Source: Bacillota bacterium
GTDB lineage: Bacteria > Bacillota > Clostridia > Lachnospirales > Lachnospiraceae
Assembly (NCBI GenBank): GCA_023408815.1
Contig: JAEYJO010000047.1
Coordinates: 62,001-126,000 of the forward strand
DNA length: 64,000 nucleotides
Direction: 5' to 3'
Position numbers and translations under genes: made by a program. This document shows, in pieces, positions 17,320 to 26,024 of this stretch (the first letter of the stretch is position 1; every line of letters starts with the position of its first letter). The notes below the pieces were generated by a model. That model was not told the DNA's origin. It did no database searches and saw nothing but the letters and a program-made list of their open reading frames with translations.

Positions 17320-18285
17320 TTACTTTGCCTTCATTATTGTATCTCTTGTAACCTTATCTATCAAAATAGCAGCAAAGATAATAATGCCCTTCACAATATT
17401 CTGATAATAAGGAGAAACACCCGCCAGATTCATAACGTTATTGATAATTCCCACGACCATGGCACCTGCCACCGTGCCTATGATGCTTCCCACGCCTCCC
17501 ACGACACCGGTTCCGCCAAGCACTGCCGCAATGATGGAATCAAAGGTAAGGTCCGTACCGTTGGGCTGTCCGCTGTTTGCTCTCGCAGTGAAAAGAACTG
17601 CTGTAATACCGACGAAAATACCCATGCAGACGAAATTGACGAATGTTGTTTTCTTAACATTGATGCCGGAAGCTCTGGAAGCATCCTTATTTCCTCCTAT
17701 GGCATACAGGTAACGTCCAAAGGAAGTCTTATTTAAAACAAAATGTACGATTGCAGCGCAAATAATCATAAATATGATCAAAATGGGAATCACCCCGAAT
17801 ACCTTGGATTGTGCCAGCACCGTTATGCCGGGAGTTCCGTAGACAGGCATTCCGCCGCAAATCAAATAACCGATTCCTCTAAAAATAAATTGAGAGGATA
17901 GCGTTGCCACAAAGAAATTTAATTCCAGATAGCTGATCGCAAAGCCGTTAAATACTTCTCCCAGTACAGCGACACCAATCGCGGCAAGTATCGCCAGCAG
18001 TATATTGTTTGTAGCCGCAATGACCACCGCGCAGGCCACATTGGCCATTATCATACACTGCCCTGCCGATAGATCCATGTAGCCGGAGATGAGCAGCATT
18101 GTCATCCCGCACCCCAGAATGGCCGTCAGCGTATTCTGGTTTAGCACGCTTAAAACATTGTTTATCGTGAGAAAATTCTCTGCGCAAAAAGACGCTCCGA
18201 TAAATACCACTAGCAGAATGAAGAAAACGCCATAATTCGAGTAAAATACCGCTAATTTTCCAAAGTCCCTCTTTTTTGTCTTCAT
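17320..18285 (-). CDS. RbsC-type sugar ABC transporter permease
   Basis: The 321-residue, very hydrophobic protein has 8 to 10 membrane helices and the family's 'GYMDLSAGQCMIMANV' segment (equivalent to the GGIDLSVGS motif of RbsC). It also has the conserved cytoplasmic loop 'GGNKDASRASGINVKKTTF' and the 'AAVLGGTGVVGGVGSIIGT' region that contact the ATPase. It forms the membrane channel with the RbsA-like ATPase before it and the binding protein after it (gaps of 14 bases each side). Several canonical Gly residues of the motif are changed, hinting at a divergent substrate group. Confidence 0.9.
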   Translation of the reverse strand: MKTKKRDFGKLAVFYSNYGVFFILLVVFIGASFCAENFLTINNVLSVLNQNTLTAILGCGMTMLLISGYMDLSAGQCMIMANVACAVVIAATNNILLAILAAIGVAVLGEVFNGFAISYLELNFFVATLSSQFIFRGIGYLICGGMPVYGTPGITVLAQSKVFGVIPILIIFMIICAAIVHFVLNKTSFGRYLYAIGGNKDASRASGINVKKTTFVNFVCMGIFVGITAVLFTARANSGQPNGTDLTFDSIIAAVLGGTGVVGGVGSIIGTVAGAMVVGIINNVMNLAGVSPYYQNIVKGIIIFAAILIDKVTRDTIMKAK

Positions 18286-18299
18286 TGTTAATCTCTCCT

Positions 18300-19790
18300 T
18301 TAGCCTATCGCCGTTGCGTATTCCATGATTTTCTCCTGATTAAATTCTTCCCTGTCAAGGAATCCTGTTATCTGCCCCTGACACATGACCGCTATTCGGT
18401 CTGCCACTCCGAGAATTTCTTCCATATCGGAAGAAACAAGAATGATTGCTACTCCGTTCTTCGCCAGTTCTCTCATGATTTTATAAATTTCCGATTTAGC
18501 GAGTATATCGATTCCTCTGGTCGGTTCGTCCATAATGAGAACCCGAGGGTCCATCATCAACCACTTCGCAATGATTACTTTCTGCTGATTGCCACCGGAC
18601 AACTGATTTGCAATCGTATTGATGGAAGGAGCTTTCACATCCAGCTCCTTGTAATATTTCTCTACGTTCTGTTCTTCTTTTTTTCTGTTCAGCAGTCCTT
18701 TTCTGGCATTTCTGTAGGTAGAGGGCAGCAGCATATTCTCATAGATGGATCGTATTAATACAAGTCCGTCCTTCTTACGGTCCTCTGTCACCATCATAAT
18801 ACCTTGATGAATAGCATCATGAGGTTCTCTTATACACAGTTCTTTTCCCTCCAGCAGGATTTTCCCTCCTGTCGACCTGTCCATTCCAAAAATGCATCGC
18901 ATCGTCTCCGTACGCCCTGCTCCGACGATTCCGGAAAATCCAAGTATTTCACCCCGATGCAATTCAAAGTTTACATCCTTCACCATTTTTCCACGGTTTA
19001 AATTTTCTACTTTTAAAAGAGTGTCCCCGATTTCATAATCTTTTTCCGCAAATACTTTTTTGATATCTCTACCCACCATCATGCGGATCATTTCTTGACG
19101 AGTTATTTCCTCAGTAGGCTTTGAACCGACATATTTTCCGTCCCGCATTACGGTAACCGTATCTGTTATGGCATATACCTCGTCCAGCTTATGCGTAATG
19201 ATAATGATGGAAATACCCTCTTTTTTCAATATCCTGATAAAACTGAAAAGCTTGTTCACTTCTTTTTCCGTAAGTGATGAACTCGGTTCGTCCATAATAA
19301 TTAACTTGGAGTCGAAGGAAATCGCCTTGATGATTTCTACCATCTGGCAATCCGCCAGACTTAACGAACGCATCTTGTTCCTTGGATTATAGTTCAATCC
19401 CCAATTATGAAATAATTCTTCGCTTCTACGGAATGCTTCTTTCCAATCCACAATACCTTTTGCTTTTCGCGGAAAGCGCACTCCCGCAAACAGATTTTCG
19501 GCAATGGTCAGGTCCGGGATGGGATTCAACTCCTGAAATATCATAGAAATCCCCATATGTAGCGCATCGCTGGGATTTTTAATCGTCACCCGCTCTCCGT
19601 TAAAAATAATCTCTCCGCTGTCTGGAGGTTGTATTCCATCTAATATCTTCATTAGTGTGGATTTTCCGGCTCCATTCTCACCTAATAAAGCGAAAACCTC
19701 TCCTTTTTTAACCGTAATACTTACATCATCCACTGCTTTGACACCGGGGAATGTTTTTGTAATATGATGCATTTCCAAAATATTATCCAT
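18300..19790 (-). CDS. RbsA-type sugar ABC transporter ATPase, two nucleotide-binding domains
   Basis: The 496-residue protein has a fully intact first domain: Walker A 'GENGAGKST' (about 37-45), Walker B 'LIIMDEPSSSL' and H-loop 'IITHKLDE'. The second domain has the usual degenerate Walker A ('GIVGAGRTE') but a normal signature 'LSGGNQQKV' and Walker B 'LIMDEPTRGID'. This is the standard RbsA pattern and contrasts with the degenerate homologue at 10868-12235. It lies 11 bases after the esterase gene and 14 before the permease gene. It powers the importer of this operon. Confidence 0.93.
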   Translation of the reverse strand: MDNILEMHHITKTFPGVKAVDDVSITVKKGEVFALLGENGAGKSTLMKILDGIQPPDSGEIIFNGERVTIKNPSDALHMGISMIFQELNPIPDLTIAENLFAGVRFPRKAKGIVDWKEAFRRSEELFHNWGLNYNPRNKMRSLSLADCQMVEIIKAISFDSKLIIMDEPSSSLTEKEVNKLFSFIRILKKEGISIIIITHKLDEVYAITDTVTVMRDGKYVGSKPTEEITRQEMIRMMVGRDIKKVFAEKDYEIGDTLLKVENLNRGKMVKDVNFELHRGEILGFSGIVGAGRTETMRCIFGMDRSTGGKILLEGKELCIREPHDAIHQGIMMVTEDRKKDGLVLIRSIYENMLLPSTYRNARKGLLNRKKEEQNVEKYYKELDVKAPSINTIANQLSGGNQQKVIIAKWLMMDPRVLIMDEPTRGIDILAKSEIYKIMRELAKNGVAIILVSSDMEEILGVADRIAVMCQGQITGFLDREEFNQEKIMEYATAIG

Positions 19791-19801
19791 TTGTATTCCT
19801 C

Positions 19802-21544
19802 CTATCCGTCATATTCAATTTCTCCCTTTTCATTTCTCCTGAACCGGGAAAAGAATTCGTTCCAGATAGTATATGACATCTCTGTCGTATACGCATGAGG
19901 AAGCTTTTCCATTTCAGTAAATCGAACTATCGGACGCATTTTTTTATCATAAAAGGTATGATTTCTGAATTTTCCGTTTTCCCAATAGTAGTCCTTCTCC
20001 GCATCTGCATGATTCTGTCCGCACATAAGCTTCAGCATATGCACGTTCGGAGAATCGGATGACATATCGCAAGCACATCCGATGTCCCATTCCCCCTTTA
20101 ACAACCAAAACGGCAATTCCGTTTCCGGCCAGTTCTCATACGGCAATATTCCAAGATCACCATGGGTAAGTCCTACAGGTGCCGCCGCCGCAAAACGTTC
20201 CGGTATTTTATTTATCAGGATCTGAGTCATGACCGCCCCATTGGAATGTCCTGTTACATATACCCGTCCCGTATCGATTGGATACCGTGCTTCCACCTCA
20301 TCCAGTACAAAGCTTAAAAAATCCACATCATCAATATCATTTTGCAATCCCCATTCTGCCGGACCATTCCTCCACATAGGAAGCGGCGTGCAATTGCTTG
20401 CGGTTATTCCCGGATATGCAGTGGGAAATATCACAAATAAGTTCTTTTCTTCTGCCACATCGTACCACTGTGTATTTTGTGCAAACATCTCCCCGGTACA
20501 AGAATATCCATGCATTGCCAGCACCAGAGGGCATTTCTTCCTGATACCACGCTTATAGGACAAGGGTTCAAACACGTAATAATAGCGATTGAGTCCCTGA
20601 TGGTTACACTCATATAATGTCAGTCCCATTTCCTCCGGTGTCCGCTTATATCTGAGATGCCCGTTTTCATGGCCAAACCATCGCCGGTATTGCAGAAGAA
20701 ATTCCACAAATTTCTCGTTTTTTTCCATGGGAGAGCTTCTCATCTGCTCCTTCTCGCTTATGCGGAGCTCCCCACAGCACTCATCGTTCCAATTTTGGAA
20801 AAAGCTTTTCGGGTTCTGCATATATATATCAGCATCCATCATATTTACTTTTTTCTTCATCGTTCTCAAGGTTTTCTTTATATATGATATCGTATGGGAA
20901 TTCTGCTCATTTCCTACTATCCACGCACAAACCGGATAATTGATTTTTTTTAATTCCTGCCTGCCGATATTATCCATATTTTCTATTTGATGGAGTAACT
21001 TTTCATGCAGCTCAAAGCTTCCGTCCGCTACGAAAGCGGCTATCTTTTCCGGTCTCGCCAGACTGTATGCAGTTACCGGATAAGCTCCGGTTCCAAGCCC
21101 CAGAAAATAAAAAGAAGCTTCGTTCGCACTGAACAGTTCTTTCTGAACAATAATTTGCATTATCGCATCAATGTAGGAAATATCCTCCTGGATTTCTTTT
21201 ATCTTCCATTTTCCGACATCCGCCTCCATTATAATAAACATGAAGCCTTTTTCATCTGCTAATTTCTTCCAGTATGGATTCTGATCCAGATATCCTTTTG
21301 CCGTATTCTCAGCATCCGGGGCTATCAGAATCGCCTCACCGGAAGGCGGATAACTTTCCGGAATATAAAATAAGATATTCCTCTCCCTACCTTCCACAAG
21401 AAAACTCTTTTGAAATTCTCCCGTATGTACTGGCTTATAAGGAAAATTTGAATCAACTGCAGGATGCTCTATCTGGCATACGTTATTGAGGAAGTCACAG
21501 GTTTCTAATACCTCATTTTGAACACTCAAGCAATATTCCTTCAT
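19802..21544 (-). CDS. Two-domain esterase, poly(hydroxyalkanoate) depolymerase / feruloyl esterase type
   Basis: The 580-residue protein looks like two alpha/beta-hydrolase domains in a row. The C-terminal one (about 300-575) has 'LAMHGYSCTG' (oxyanion), the nucleophile elbow GHSNG with Ser434, and a late 'PHAY' His, as in LpqC/PHB-depolymerase-like esterases. The N-terminal one (about 45-260) has a matching elbow 'GLGTG' at 149-153 where the Ser is replaced by Gly151, so it is probably non-catalytic. No signal peptide is visible, so it acts inside the cell. It heads the importer operon, which suggests it de-esterifies the imported compound. The ribosome site ggtgatc precedes the ATG. Confidence 0.8.
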   Translation of the reverse strand: MKEYCLSVQNEVLETCDFLNNVCQIEHPAVDSNFPYKPVHTGEFQKSFLVEGRERNILFYIPESYPPSGEAILIAPDAENTAKGYLDQNPYWKKLADEKGFMFIIMEADVGKWKIKEIQEDISYIDAIMQIIVQKELFSANEASFYFLGLGTGAYPVTAYSLARPEKIAAFVADGSFELHEKLLHQIENMDNIGRQELKKINYPVCAWIVGNEQNSHTISYIKKTLRTMKKKVNMMDADIYMQNPKSFFQNWNDECCGELRISEKEQMRSSPMEKNEKFVEFLLQYRRWFGHENGHLRYKRTPEEMGLTLYECNHQGLNRYYYVFEPLSYKRGIRKKCPLVLAMHGYSCTGEMFAQNTQWYDVAEEKNLFVIFPTAYPGITASNCTPLPMWRNGPAEWGLQNDIDDVDFLSFVLDEVEARYPIDTGRVYVTGHSNGAVMTQILINKIPERFAAAAPVGLTHGDLGILPYENWPETELPFWLLKGEWDIGCACDMSSDSPNVHMLKLMCGQNHADAEKDYYWENGKFRNHTFYDKKMRPIVRFTEMEKLPHAYTTEMSYTIWNEFFSRFRRNEKGEIEYDG

Positions 21545-21582
21545 TTCCGATCACCGCCCCTTTCCTCATGCTCCTTTCTTTT

Positions 21583-21610
21583 ATTATAAAAATCTTATGA
21601 GCTTTTTCAA
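21583..21610 (-). promoter_or_regulatory. Predicted sigma-A promoter of the esterase/importer operon
   Basis: Minus-strand ttgaaa (21605-21610) and tataat (21583-21588), 16 bases apart, end about 40 bases before the ATG at 21544. Confidence 0.65.
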
Positions 21611-21652
21611 CGGGTGTAAATTATTCTTTAGCGGGGGTTTTTTATGAAATCT

Positions 21653-21694
21653 AAAAAAACTGCAGTCCGTTGAAATGTATTCAACAAACTGCAG
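21653..21694 (-). terminator. Rho-independent terminator of map
   Basis: Outer arms ctgcag (21660-21665 / 21689-21694) and inner arms gttgaa / ttcaac (21669-21674 / 21680-21685) form the hairpin. An A7 run at 21653-21659 gives the U-tract in minus-strand RNA. Confidence 0.88.
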
Positions 21695-21768
21695 CTTTCG
21701 CATCATTAATAAAGTTCATGCCATAAGTACTATATCTGTCCGAACAGACTGCCTCTCTAAAAGGCTGG

Positions 21769-22644
21769 CTAGTATGCCAATATTTCGTATCCGTCCTCAG
21801 TGACCGCTATAGTAACTTCCCACTGGGCGGAAGGCTTTCCGTCGTCGGTGTAAGCGGTCCAGCCATTGTCGTCATCGATATAGATTTCATTAGTCCCCAT
21901 GTTGACCATGGGTTCTATGGTAAACACCATGCCGGGCACCATGAGGGTTTCCGTTCCTTTTTTGGTCACATAGCTTATGAAGGGATCCTCGTGGAACTCT
22001 ATTCCCACTCCATGTCCTCCGATTTCACAGACTACGCTGTAACCGTTTTGAAGCGCATGGCTGTGAATGGCTTCTCCCATATCGCCGAGGAAGTTCCACG
22101 GCTTTACCTGCTCGATTCCTTTTTCCACACATTCTTTCGCCACACGGACGAGCTTAGCAGTCTGTTCCTCCACTTCGCCGATGCAGATCATGCGGGAAGA
22201 ATCAGAAAAATAACCGTTATAAATTGTAGATACATCCACGTTGACGATATCTCCGTTTTTCAGGATCACATCTTTCGAAGGAATTCCATGGCATACCTGA
22301 CTGTTGATAGATGTACATGTGCTCTTCGGGTATCCGTCATAATGAAGGGGGGCCGGAACAGCGCCGAGCTCTGTAGTCTTCTCATATACCATGCGGTCTA
22401 TTTCTTCCGTGGACATGTTCTCCCTTATGTTAGCTTCCACGTAATCGAGTACCGCAATATTGATCTTCCCGCTCTCCCGGATACCATCTATCTGTTCCTT
22501 CGTCTTGATCATATCCCTATCAGGGATCATATGGCCTTCCCGTTGATAGTGAAGAACCTTATCATCGAAAGCTTCATGACAGGTTTTATATTTTCTTCCG
22601 CTCCCGCACCAGCAGGGCTCGTTTCTTTCCAATTTTTTAAACAT
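21769..22644 (-). CDS. map: Methionine aminopeptidase type I with N-terminal SEC-C zinc motif
   Basis: Removes the initiator methionine from new proteins. Start at 22644 has aagga 6 bases ahead; an earlier GTG in frame is less likely. Residues 7-22 form a SEC-C motif ('NEPCWCGSGRKYKTCH'), a zinc-binding tag that may guide it to ribosomes or protein substrates. The pita-bread domain then shows the metal ligands in 'NVDVSTIYNGYFSDSSR' (two Asp), 'GHGVG' (His), 'FTIEPM' (Glu) and the final Glu of 'QWEVTIAV'. The usual final motif is QFEHT; the Trp/Val changes are conservative around the Glu. It is a single gene with its own terminator. Confidence 0.95.
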   Translation of the reverse strand: MFKKLERNEPCWCGSGRKYKTCHEAFDDKVLHYQREGHMIPDRDMIKTKEQIDGIRESGKINIAVLDYVEANIRENMSTEEIDRMVYEKTTELGAVPAPLHYDGYPKSTCTSINSQVCHGIPSKDVILKNGDIVNVDVSTIYNGYFSDSSRMICIGEVEEQTAKLVRVAKECVEKGIEQVKPWNFLGDMGEAIHSHALQNGYSVVCEIGGHGVGIEFHEDPFISYVTKKGTETLMVPGMVFTIEPMVNMGTNEIYIDDDNGWTAYTDDGKPSAQWEVTIAVTEDGYEILAY

Positions 22645-22823
22645 TGCTCTTCCTTTTTCTTCTGAGATATTTGAACTCACTGTAAGTGTTCCAAAATATT
22701 ATAAAACACTTTTTATAATTTACATACGGCATTTTTCATATATTTCATGAGATAATTTCGCATATGTTTTATGCAGTATTTTCTAATATTTTCTAGTGTG
22801 CGACCTTACCAAACGATGATAAA

Positions 22824-22855
22824 CGGGTTGCAATGCAAAATGCATCACAAACCCG
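22824..22855 (-). terminator. Stem-loop downstream of the MFS exporter
   Basis: Arms cgggtt / aacccg (22824-22829 / 22850-22855), extended by an inner atgca / tgcat pairing, lie 13 bases past the MFS stop. The following T-tract is short, so efficiency is uncertain. Confidence 0.6.
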
Positions 22856-22868
22856 CATAAATGTTATA

Positions 22869-24161
22869 TTATTCTTCTAGTTGCCAAATGTATTTATCCT
22901 TTCGGAAAAATAAGCAGACAAAAATTCCCGCAAAAGCAAGAATCAAAAACAACAGCGCCGCACCCGAGCCCTTACCGCTTCCGAATAATACCGTTAAAAA
23001 GCTGTCGGTACCTTGTGTCTCCATAAAAGGCTCAAACACCTTATCGACTAAAATTCCACCGAGAAAATATCCGATTGGAATCGTGAAAAATTGCAGTGTA
23101 TTTCTTGCGGAGTAAACCCGGCCCTGCATTTCTATGGGTATGCGACTTCTGAAAAGTACGTCCATATTCGCTCCCATAACAGGTATTGCGATCCACCCCA
23201 AAACCGCACCTATGCACCACAAAGGAGCAGACCTTCCGAACGCCAGGAAGAAATTTTCCGTACTCATGGAGAATAAAAGAACATTGCAAATTACCCTGAC
23301 TCTGCTTCCCGGAGCCGGTAATAACGACACAGCCACACTGCCCGCCAATGTTGCAATTCCTACTGCAGTGTTCACAATTCCTAAAACCACTTCCCCGCCG
23401 CCCTGTCTCGATAGAATCATGGCAGGAAATGCTGCGTTATACACAGAAGCAATAAGATTGATTGCTGCCAGGAACAATATTAAATCCAAAATCCCGCGAT
23501 TTTGTTTTAAATAAATCAACCCTGCTTTTGCAGCCTTTAAGATTGGTTCCTTTGCCAAGCCTTCACTTTTCAGCTCAGGTATTCTTATAAAAAACAAAAG
23601 GGAGATAAATGCTACGCCAAAGCTAAACAGGTCAAACGCAATGACCGCCTGAACACTGAACAAAGAAAGCAGTGCAGTTGCCAAGACAGGCGTTATCACA
23701 CTCACAAGCGAATTGGAAAATGACCGCATTCCGCTTATCTTCTGATAATATTTCTTTGGCGCCAGCAAGCTTGTCGTAACGTCCGCAGAAGGCTGCTGGA
23801 CTGTATTCATCAATCCGTTGAGTGCGTTTAAACAGTATAAATGCCACAATTCCAATTTATCCGACTGTAGCAGAATTAAAACAATAACGGTACAGCCTGC
23901 CGCAAAGCTGTCGCACAAAAGCATAGTAAGCTTTTTGTTCCATCTATCGCTTAATGCTCCCGCAAAAATGCTCATTAACACATAAGGCGCATAAGAACAG
24001 ATGGCAAGCAATGCCGTCTGCAAGGCAGAACCATACTGCTGATATGACCATATGACCAGCGCAAAATTCGTCATAGCACTTCCCAATGATGAAAACGACT
24101 GTGACAGCCATAAAATTAGAAAATCTCGTAAATCTTTTATAAATATTTTTATTGTATCCAT
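22869..24161 (-). CDS. MFS drug-exporter-like transporter (MefA-type fold)
   Basis: The 430-residue protein has 12 predicted helices and the layout of the MFS_3 group that includes macrolide and enterobactin exporters. Motif A-like 'GALSDRWNKK' follows helix 2 (about 58-67), and 'MQGRVYSARN' (near 340) is a conserved loop of this group. Start at 24161 is used because aaaaggag is 10 bases upstream. The leader holds a tiny ORF and competing hairpins, one of which covers the ribosome site, so induction by a ribosome-stalling compound is plausible. The substrate is not shown by sequence. Confidence 0.82.
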   Translation of the reverse strand: MDTIKIFIKDLRDFLILWLSQSFSSLGSAMTNFALVIWSYQQYGSALQTALLAICSYAPYVLMSIFAGALSDRWNKKLTMLLCDSFAAGCTVIVLILLQSDKLELWHLYCLNALNGLMNTVQQPSADVTTSLLAPKKYYQKISGMRSFSNSLVSVITPVLATALLSLFSVQAVIAFDLFSFGVAFISLLFFIRIPELKSEGLAKEPILKAAKAGLIYLKQNRGILDLILFLAAINLIASVYNAAFPAMILSRQGGGEVVLGIVNTAVGIATLAGSVAVSLLPAPGSRVRVICNVLLFSMSTENFFLAFGRSAPLWCIGAVLGWIAIPVMGANMDVLFRSRIPIEMQGRVYSARNTLQFFTIPIGYFLGGILVDKVFEPFMETQGTDSFLTVLFGSGKGSGAALLFLILAFAGIFVCLFFRKDKYIWQLEE

Positions 24162-24264
24162 TTTGACTTTGCTCCTTTTGATTTGAGTTAACAGTTCTGG
24201 ATGCAAAGTCTATGGGACTTATTTTGTCTCCATGCGAGTCAGTCCTAATAGACCTTGCATGGAG
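24162..24264 (-). promoter_or_regulatory. Attenuator-like leader with competing hairpins before the MFS exporter
   Basis: Three inverted repeats are visible: 24165-24172 / 24203-24210 (perfect 8 bases, masking the spacer and edge of the ribosome site at 24172-24179); 24208-24219 / 24241-24253 (near-perfect); and 24228-24235 / 24257-24264 (perfect 8 bases). They overlap, so they cannot all form together. The 24203-24219 part is shared between the RBS-masking stem and a stem involving the end of the leader ORF, as expected for translational attenuation. Confidence 0.6.
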
Positions 24265-24286
24265 CTGAAGCAATACAAAGACGCAT
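24245..24286 (-). CDS. Leader peptide, 13 residues
   Basis: An ATG at 24286 preceded by an excellent ribosome site (aaaggag at 24294-24300, 7 bases away) opens a 13-codon ORF, MRLCIASAPCKVY, ending at a TAG inside a hairpin arm. Its size, strong start and place upstream of an exporter resemble the leader peptides of erm, cat and mef-type resistance genes. Translation has not been shown; inference rests on the start signal and the RNA structure. Confidence 0.6.
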   Translation of the reverse strand: MRLCIASAPCKVY

Positions 24287-24308
24287 TTTTATACTCCTTT
24301 AAATTTAT

Positions 24309-24350
24309 AAAAAACCTCCGCCTTTCTCAAAACTCAAAATAGAAAGGCGA
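24309..24350 (-). terminator. Rho-independent terminator after rpe
   Basis: Perfect 9-bp stem 24319-24327 / 24341-24349 (cgcctttct / agaaaggcg) with an A6 run at 24309-24314, the U-tract in minus-strand RNA. It lies 60 bases past rpe and just before the exporter's leader peptide. Confidence 0.88.
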
Positions 24351-24408
24351 AGATTTCCAATATCTCACTCAGTTTACCTGATTCATTTAACAAATTATCT
24401 TAACATAT

Positions 24409-25083
24409 CTATTTTTGAAATTCCTCAAACGCATTCAGCATATCCTTCATATTCCGCCTTATATCGCCTCTGAAAATCGATGAGCCCGCCACAATCACAT
24501 TCGCTCCGGCTTCCAGTACGACATGTACGTTGTCTGCGCTGATACCGCCATCCACCTGAATATCTGTATCAAGGCCTCTTTCCTCCACAAACTTACGGGC
24601 CTGCCTGATGCGCTCTGTGGATTCAGGAATGTAGGCTTGTCCGCCGAATCCCGGCTCCACGGTCATTACTAACAGCATATCCAGCTTATCCAGGCATGGG
24701 AGAACTGCTTCTATAGGAGTTGAAGGCTTTATGGATAGACCCGCTTTCTTTCCGAGGGCGTGTATCTTGTCGATTACGACTCCGGGGTCTTGCACCGCTT
24801 CCAGATGAAAGGTGATAATATCCGCTCCGCATTTGGCAAATTCCTCTATATAGCGCTCCGGCGATGCGATCATAAGGTGTACATCAAAGACAATGTCCGA
24901 CACTCTCCGTATGGAACTGATGACCGGCATCCCGAAGGATATGGAAGGTACGAAGCTTCCATCCATGACGTCCACGTGAAGGTACTGTGCTCCTGCCTCC
25001 TGTACTTCCTTTATCTGCTCTCCTAAAACAGAAAAATCTGCTGCCAGAATAGACGGTGATAATATCAGCATTTCCTCTCTCAC
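24409..25083 (-). CDS. rpe: Ribulose-phosphate 3-epimerase
   Basis: Interconverts ribulose 5-phosphate and xylulose 5-phosphate in the pentose phosphate pathway. The TIM-barrel protein shows 'LSPSILAADF' at the start, the metal/catalytic 'HVDVMDG' and 'FDVHLMI', 'VEPGFGGQAY' and 'QVDGGI' near the phosphate site: all hallmarks of Rpe. It overlaps the end of the transketolase C gene by four bases, so the two are cotranscribed. Start could be the GTG at 25083 or the ATG four codons later; ribosome-site spacing does not settle it. Confidence 0.95.
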   Translation of the reverse strand: MREEMLILSPSILAADFSVLGEQIKEVQEAGAQYLHVDVMDGSFVPSISFGMPVISSIRRVSDIVFDVHLMIASPERYIEEFAKCGADIITFHLEAVQDPGVVIDKIHALGKKAGLSIKPSTPIEAVLPCLDKLDMLLVMTVEPGFGGQAYIPESTERIRQARKFVEERGLDTDIQVDGGISADNVHVVLEAGANVIVAGSSIFRGDIRRNMKDMLNAFEEFQK

Positions 25084-26024
25084 TTTCCGATAAATTCTTT
25101 TACCGATTTATATACGCCTGTGCCATCCAGACCATATTTCTCCAATAGTGCCATAGCCGGTCCGGATTCTCCGAACACGTCCTGCATACCGATTTTTTTA
25201 ACCGGTGTGGGGGCTGCTGCAGACAATGCGTCACATACTGCGCTTCCAAGTCCTCCGATTACGGAATGCTCTTCAGCGGTAACCACCTTGCCCGTCTTCT
25301 TCGCGGATGCTATGATAAGTTCCTCATCCAAAGGCTTGATCGTGCAGATATTGATCACTTCTGCGCTGACACCTTCCTCCGCAAGCTTCTCAGCCGCTTC
25401 CAGAGCACTGCTTACACAGATTCCTGTAGCTACAATAGTTACGTCAGTGCCTTCTCTGAGCACGGTACCTTTTCCTATCTCAAATTTATAATCCGGTCCG
25501 TCGTTAATAATCGGACAGGCAGCTCTTCCGAAACGCAGATATACCGGTCCTTCATGCTCAATTGCAGCTCTCACCGCCGCTTTTGCTTCCACATCGTCCG
25601 CAGGGTTCATAACTATCATGCCCGGAATCGTTCTCATCAGCGCGATATCCTCGTTGCACTGGTGGGAAGCTCCATCCTCCCCTACAGTAACGCCCGCGTG
25701 AGTCGCTCCGATTTTTACGTTCAAATGAGGGTAACCCAGAGAGTTGCGCACCTGCTCAAAAGCACGTCCTGCCGCAAACATTGCGAAAGTGCTGACAAAA
25801 GGAATCTTCCCTACTGTGGAAAGTCCTGCTCCGACGCCTACCATGTTACATTCTGCGATTCCGCAGTCTATATGTCTTTCGGGGAAAGCCTTCTGAAAAA
25901 CACTGGTCTTTGTAGCCGCCGCCAAATCGGCGTCCAGAACTACCAGATTAGGGAATTCTGCGCCAAGCTCCGCAAGCGCGTTGCCGTAGCTTTCTCTCGT
26001 TGCAATCTTCTTTACTTCTGACAT
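25080..26024 (-). CDS. tktB: Transketolase, C-terminal subunit
   Basis: This is the pyrimidine-binding and C-terminal half of a split transketolase, 314 residues. It has the conserved 'HIDCGIAECNMVGVGAGLS' with the catalytic Glu, 'ATHAGVTVGEDGASHQ' and 'RFGRAACPI'. Together with the N-terminal subunit it transfers two-carbon units between sugar phosphates, using thiamine diphosphate. Split forms are common in Clostridia. The gene overlaps the upstream subunit gene by 13 bases, pointing to coupled translation and a 1:1 complex. Confidence 0.95.
   Translation of the reverse strand: MSEVKKIATRESYGNALAELGAEFPNLVVLDADLAAATKTSVFQKAFPERHIDCGIAECNMVGVGAGLSTVGKIPFVSTFAMFAAGRAFEQVRNSLGYPHLNVKIGATHAGVTVGEDGASHQCNEDIALMRTIPGMIVMNPADDVEAKAAVRAAIEHEGPVYLRFGRAACPIINDGPDYKFEIGKGTVLREGTDVTIVATGICVSSALEAAEKLAEEGVSAEVINICTIKPLDEELIIASAKKTGKVVTAEEHSVIGGLGSAVCDALSAAAPTPVKKIGMQDVFGESGPAMALLEKYGLDGTGVYKSVKEFIGK

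Noticed and set aside
24228..24264. Second possible leader peptide starting at the atgcaagg within the exporter leader
   Set aside because: It lacks a ribosome site and overlaps the better 13-codon leader ORF.
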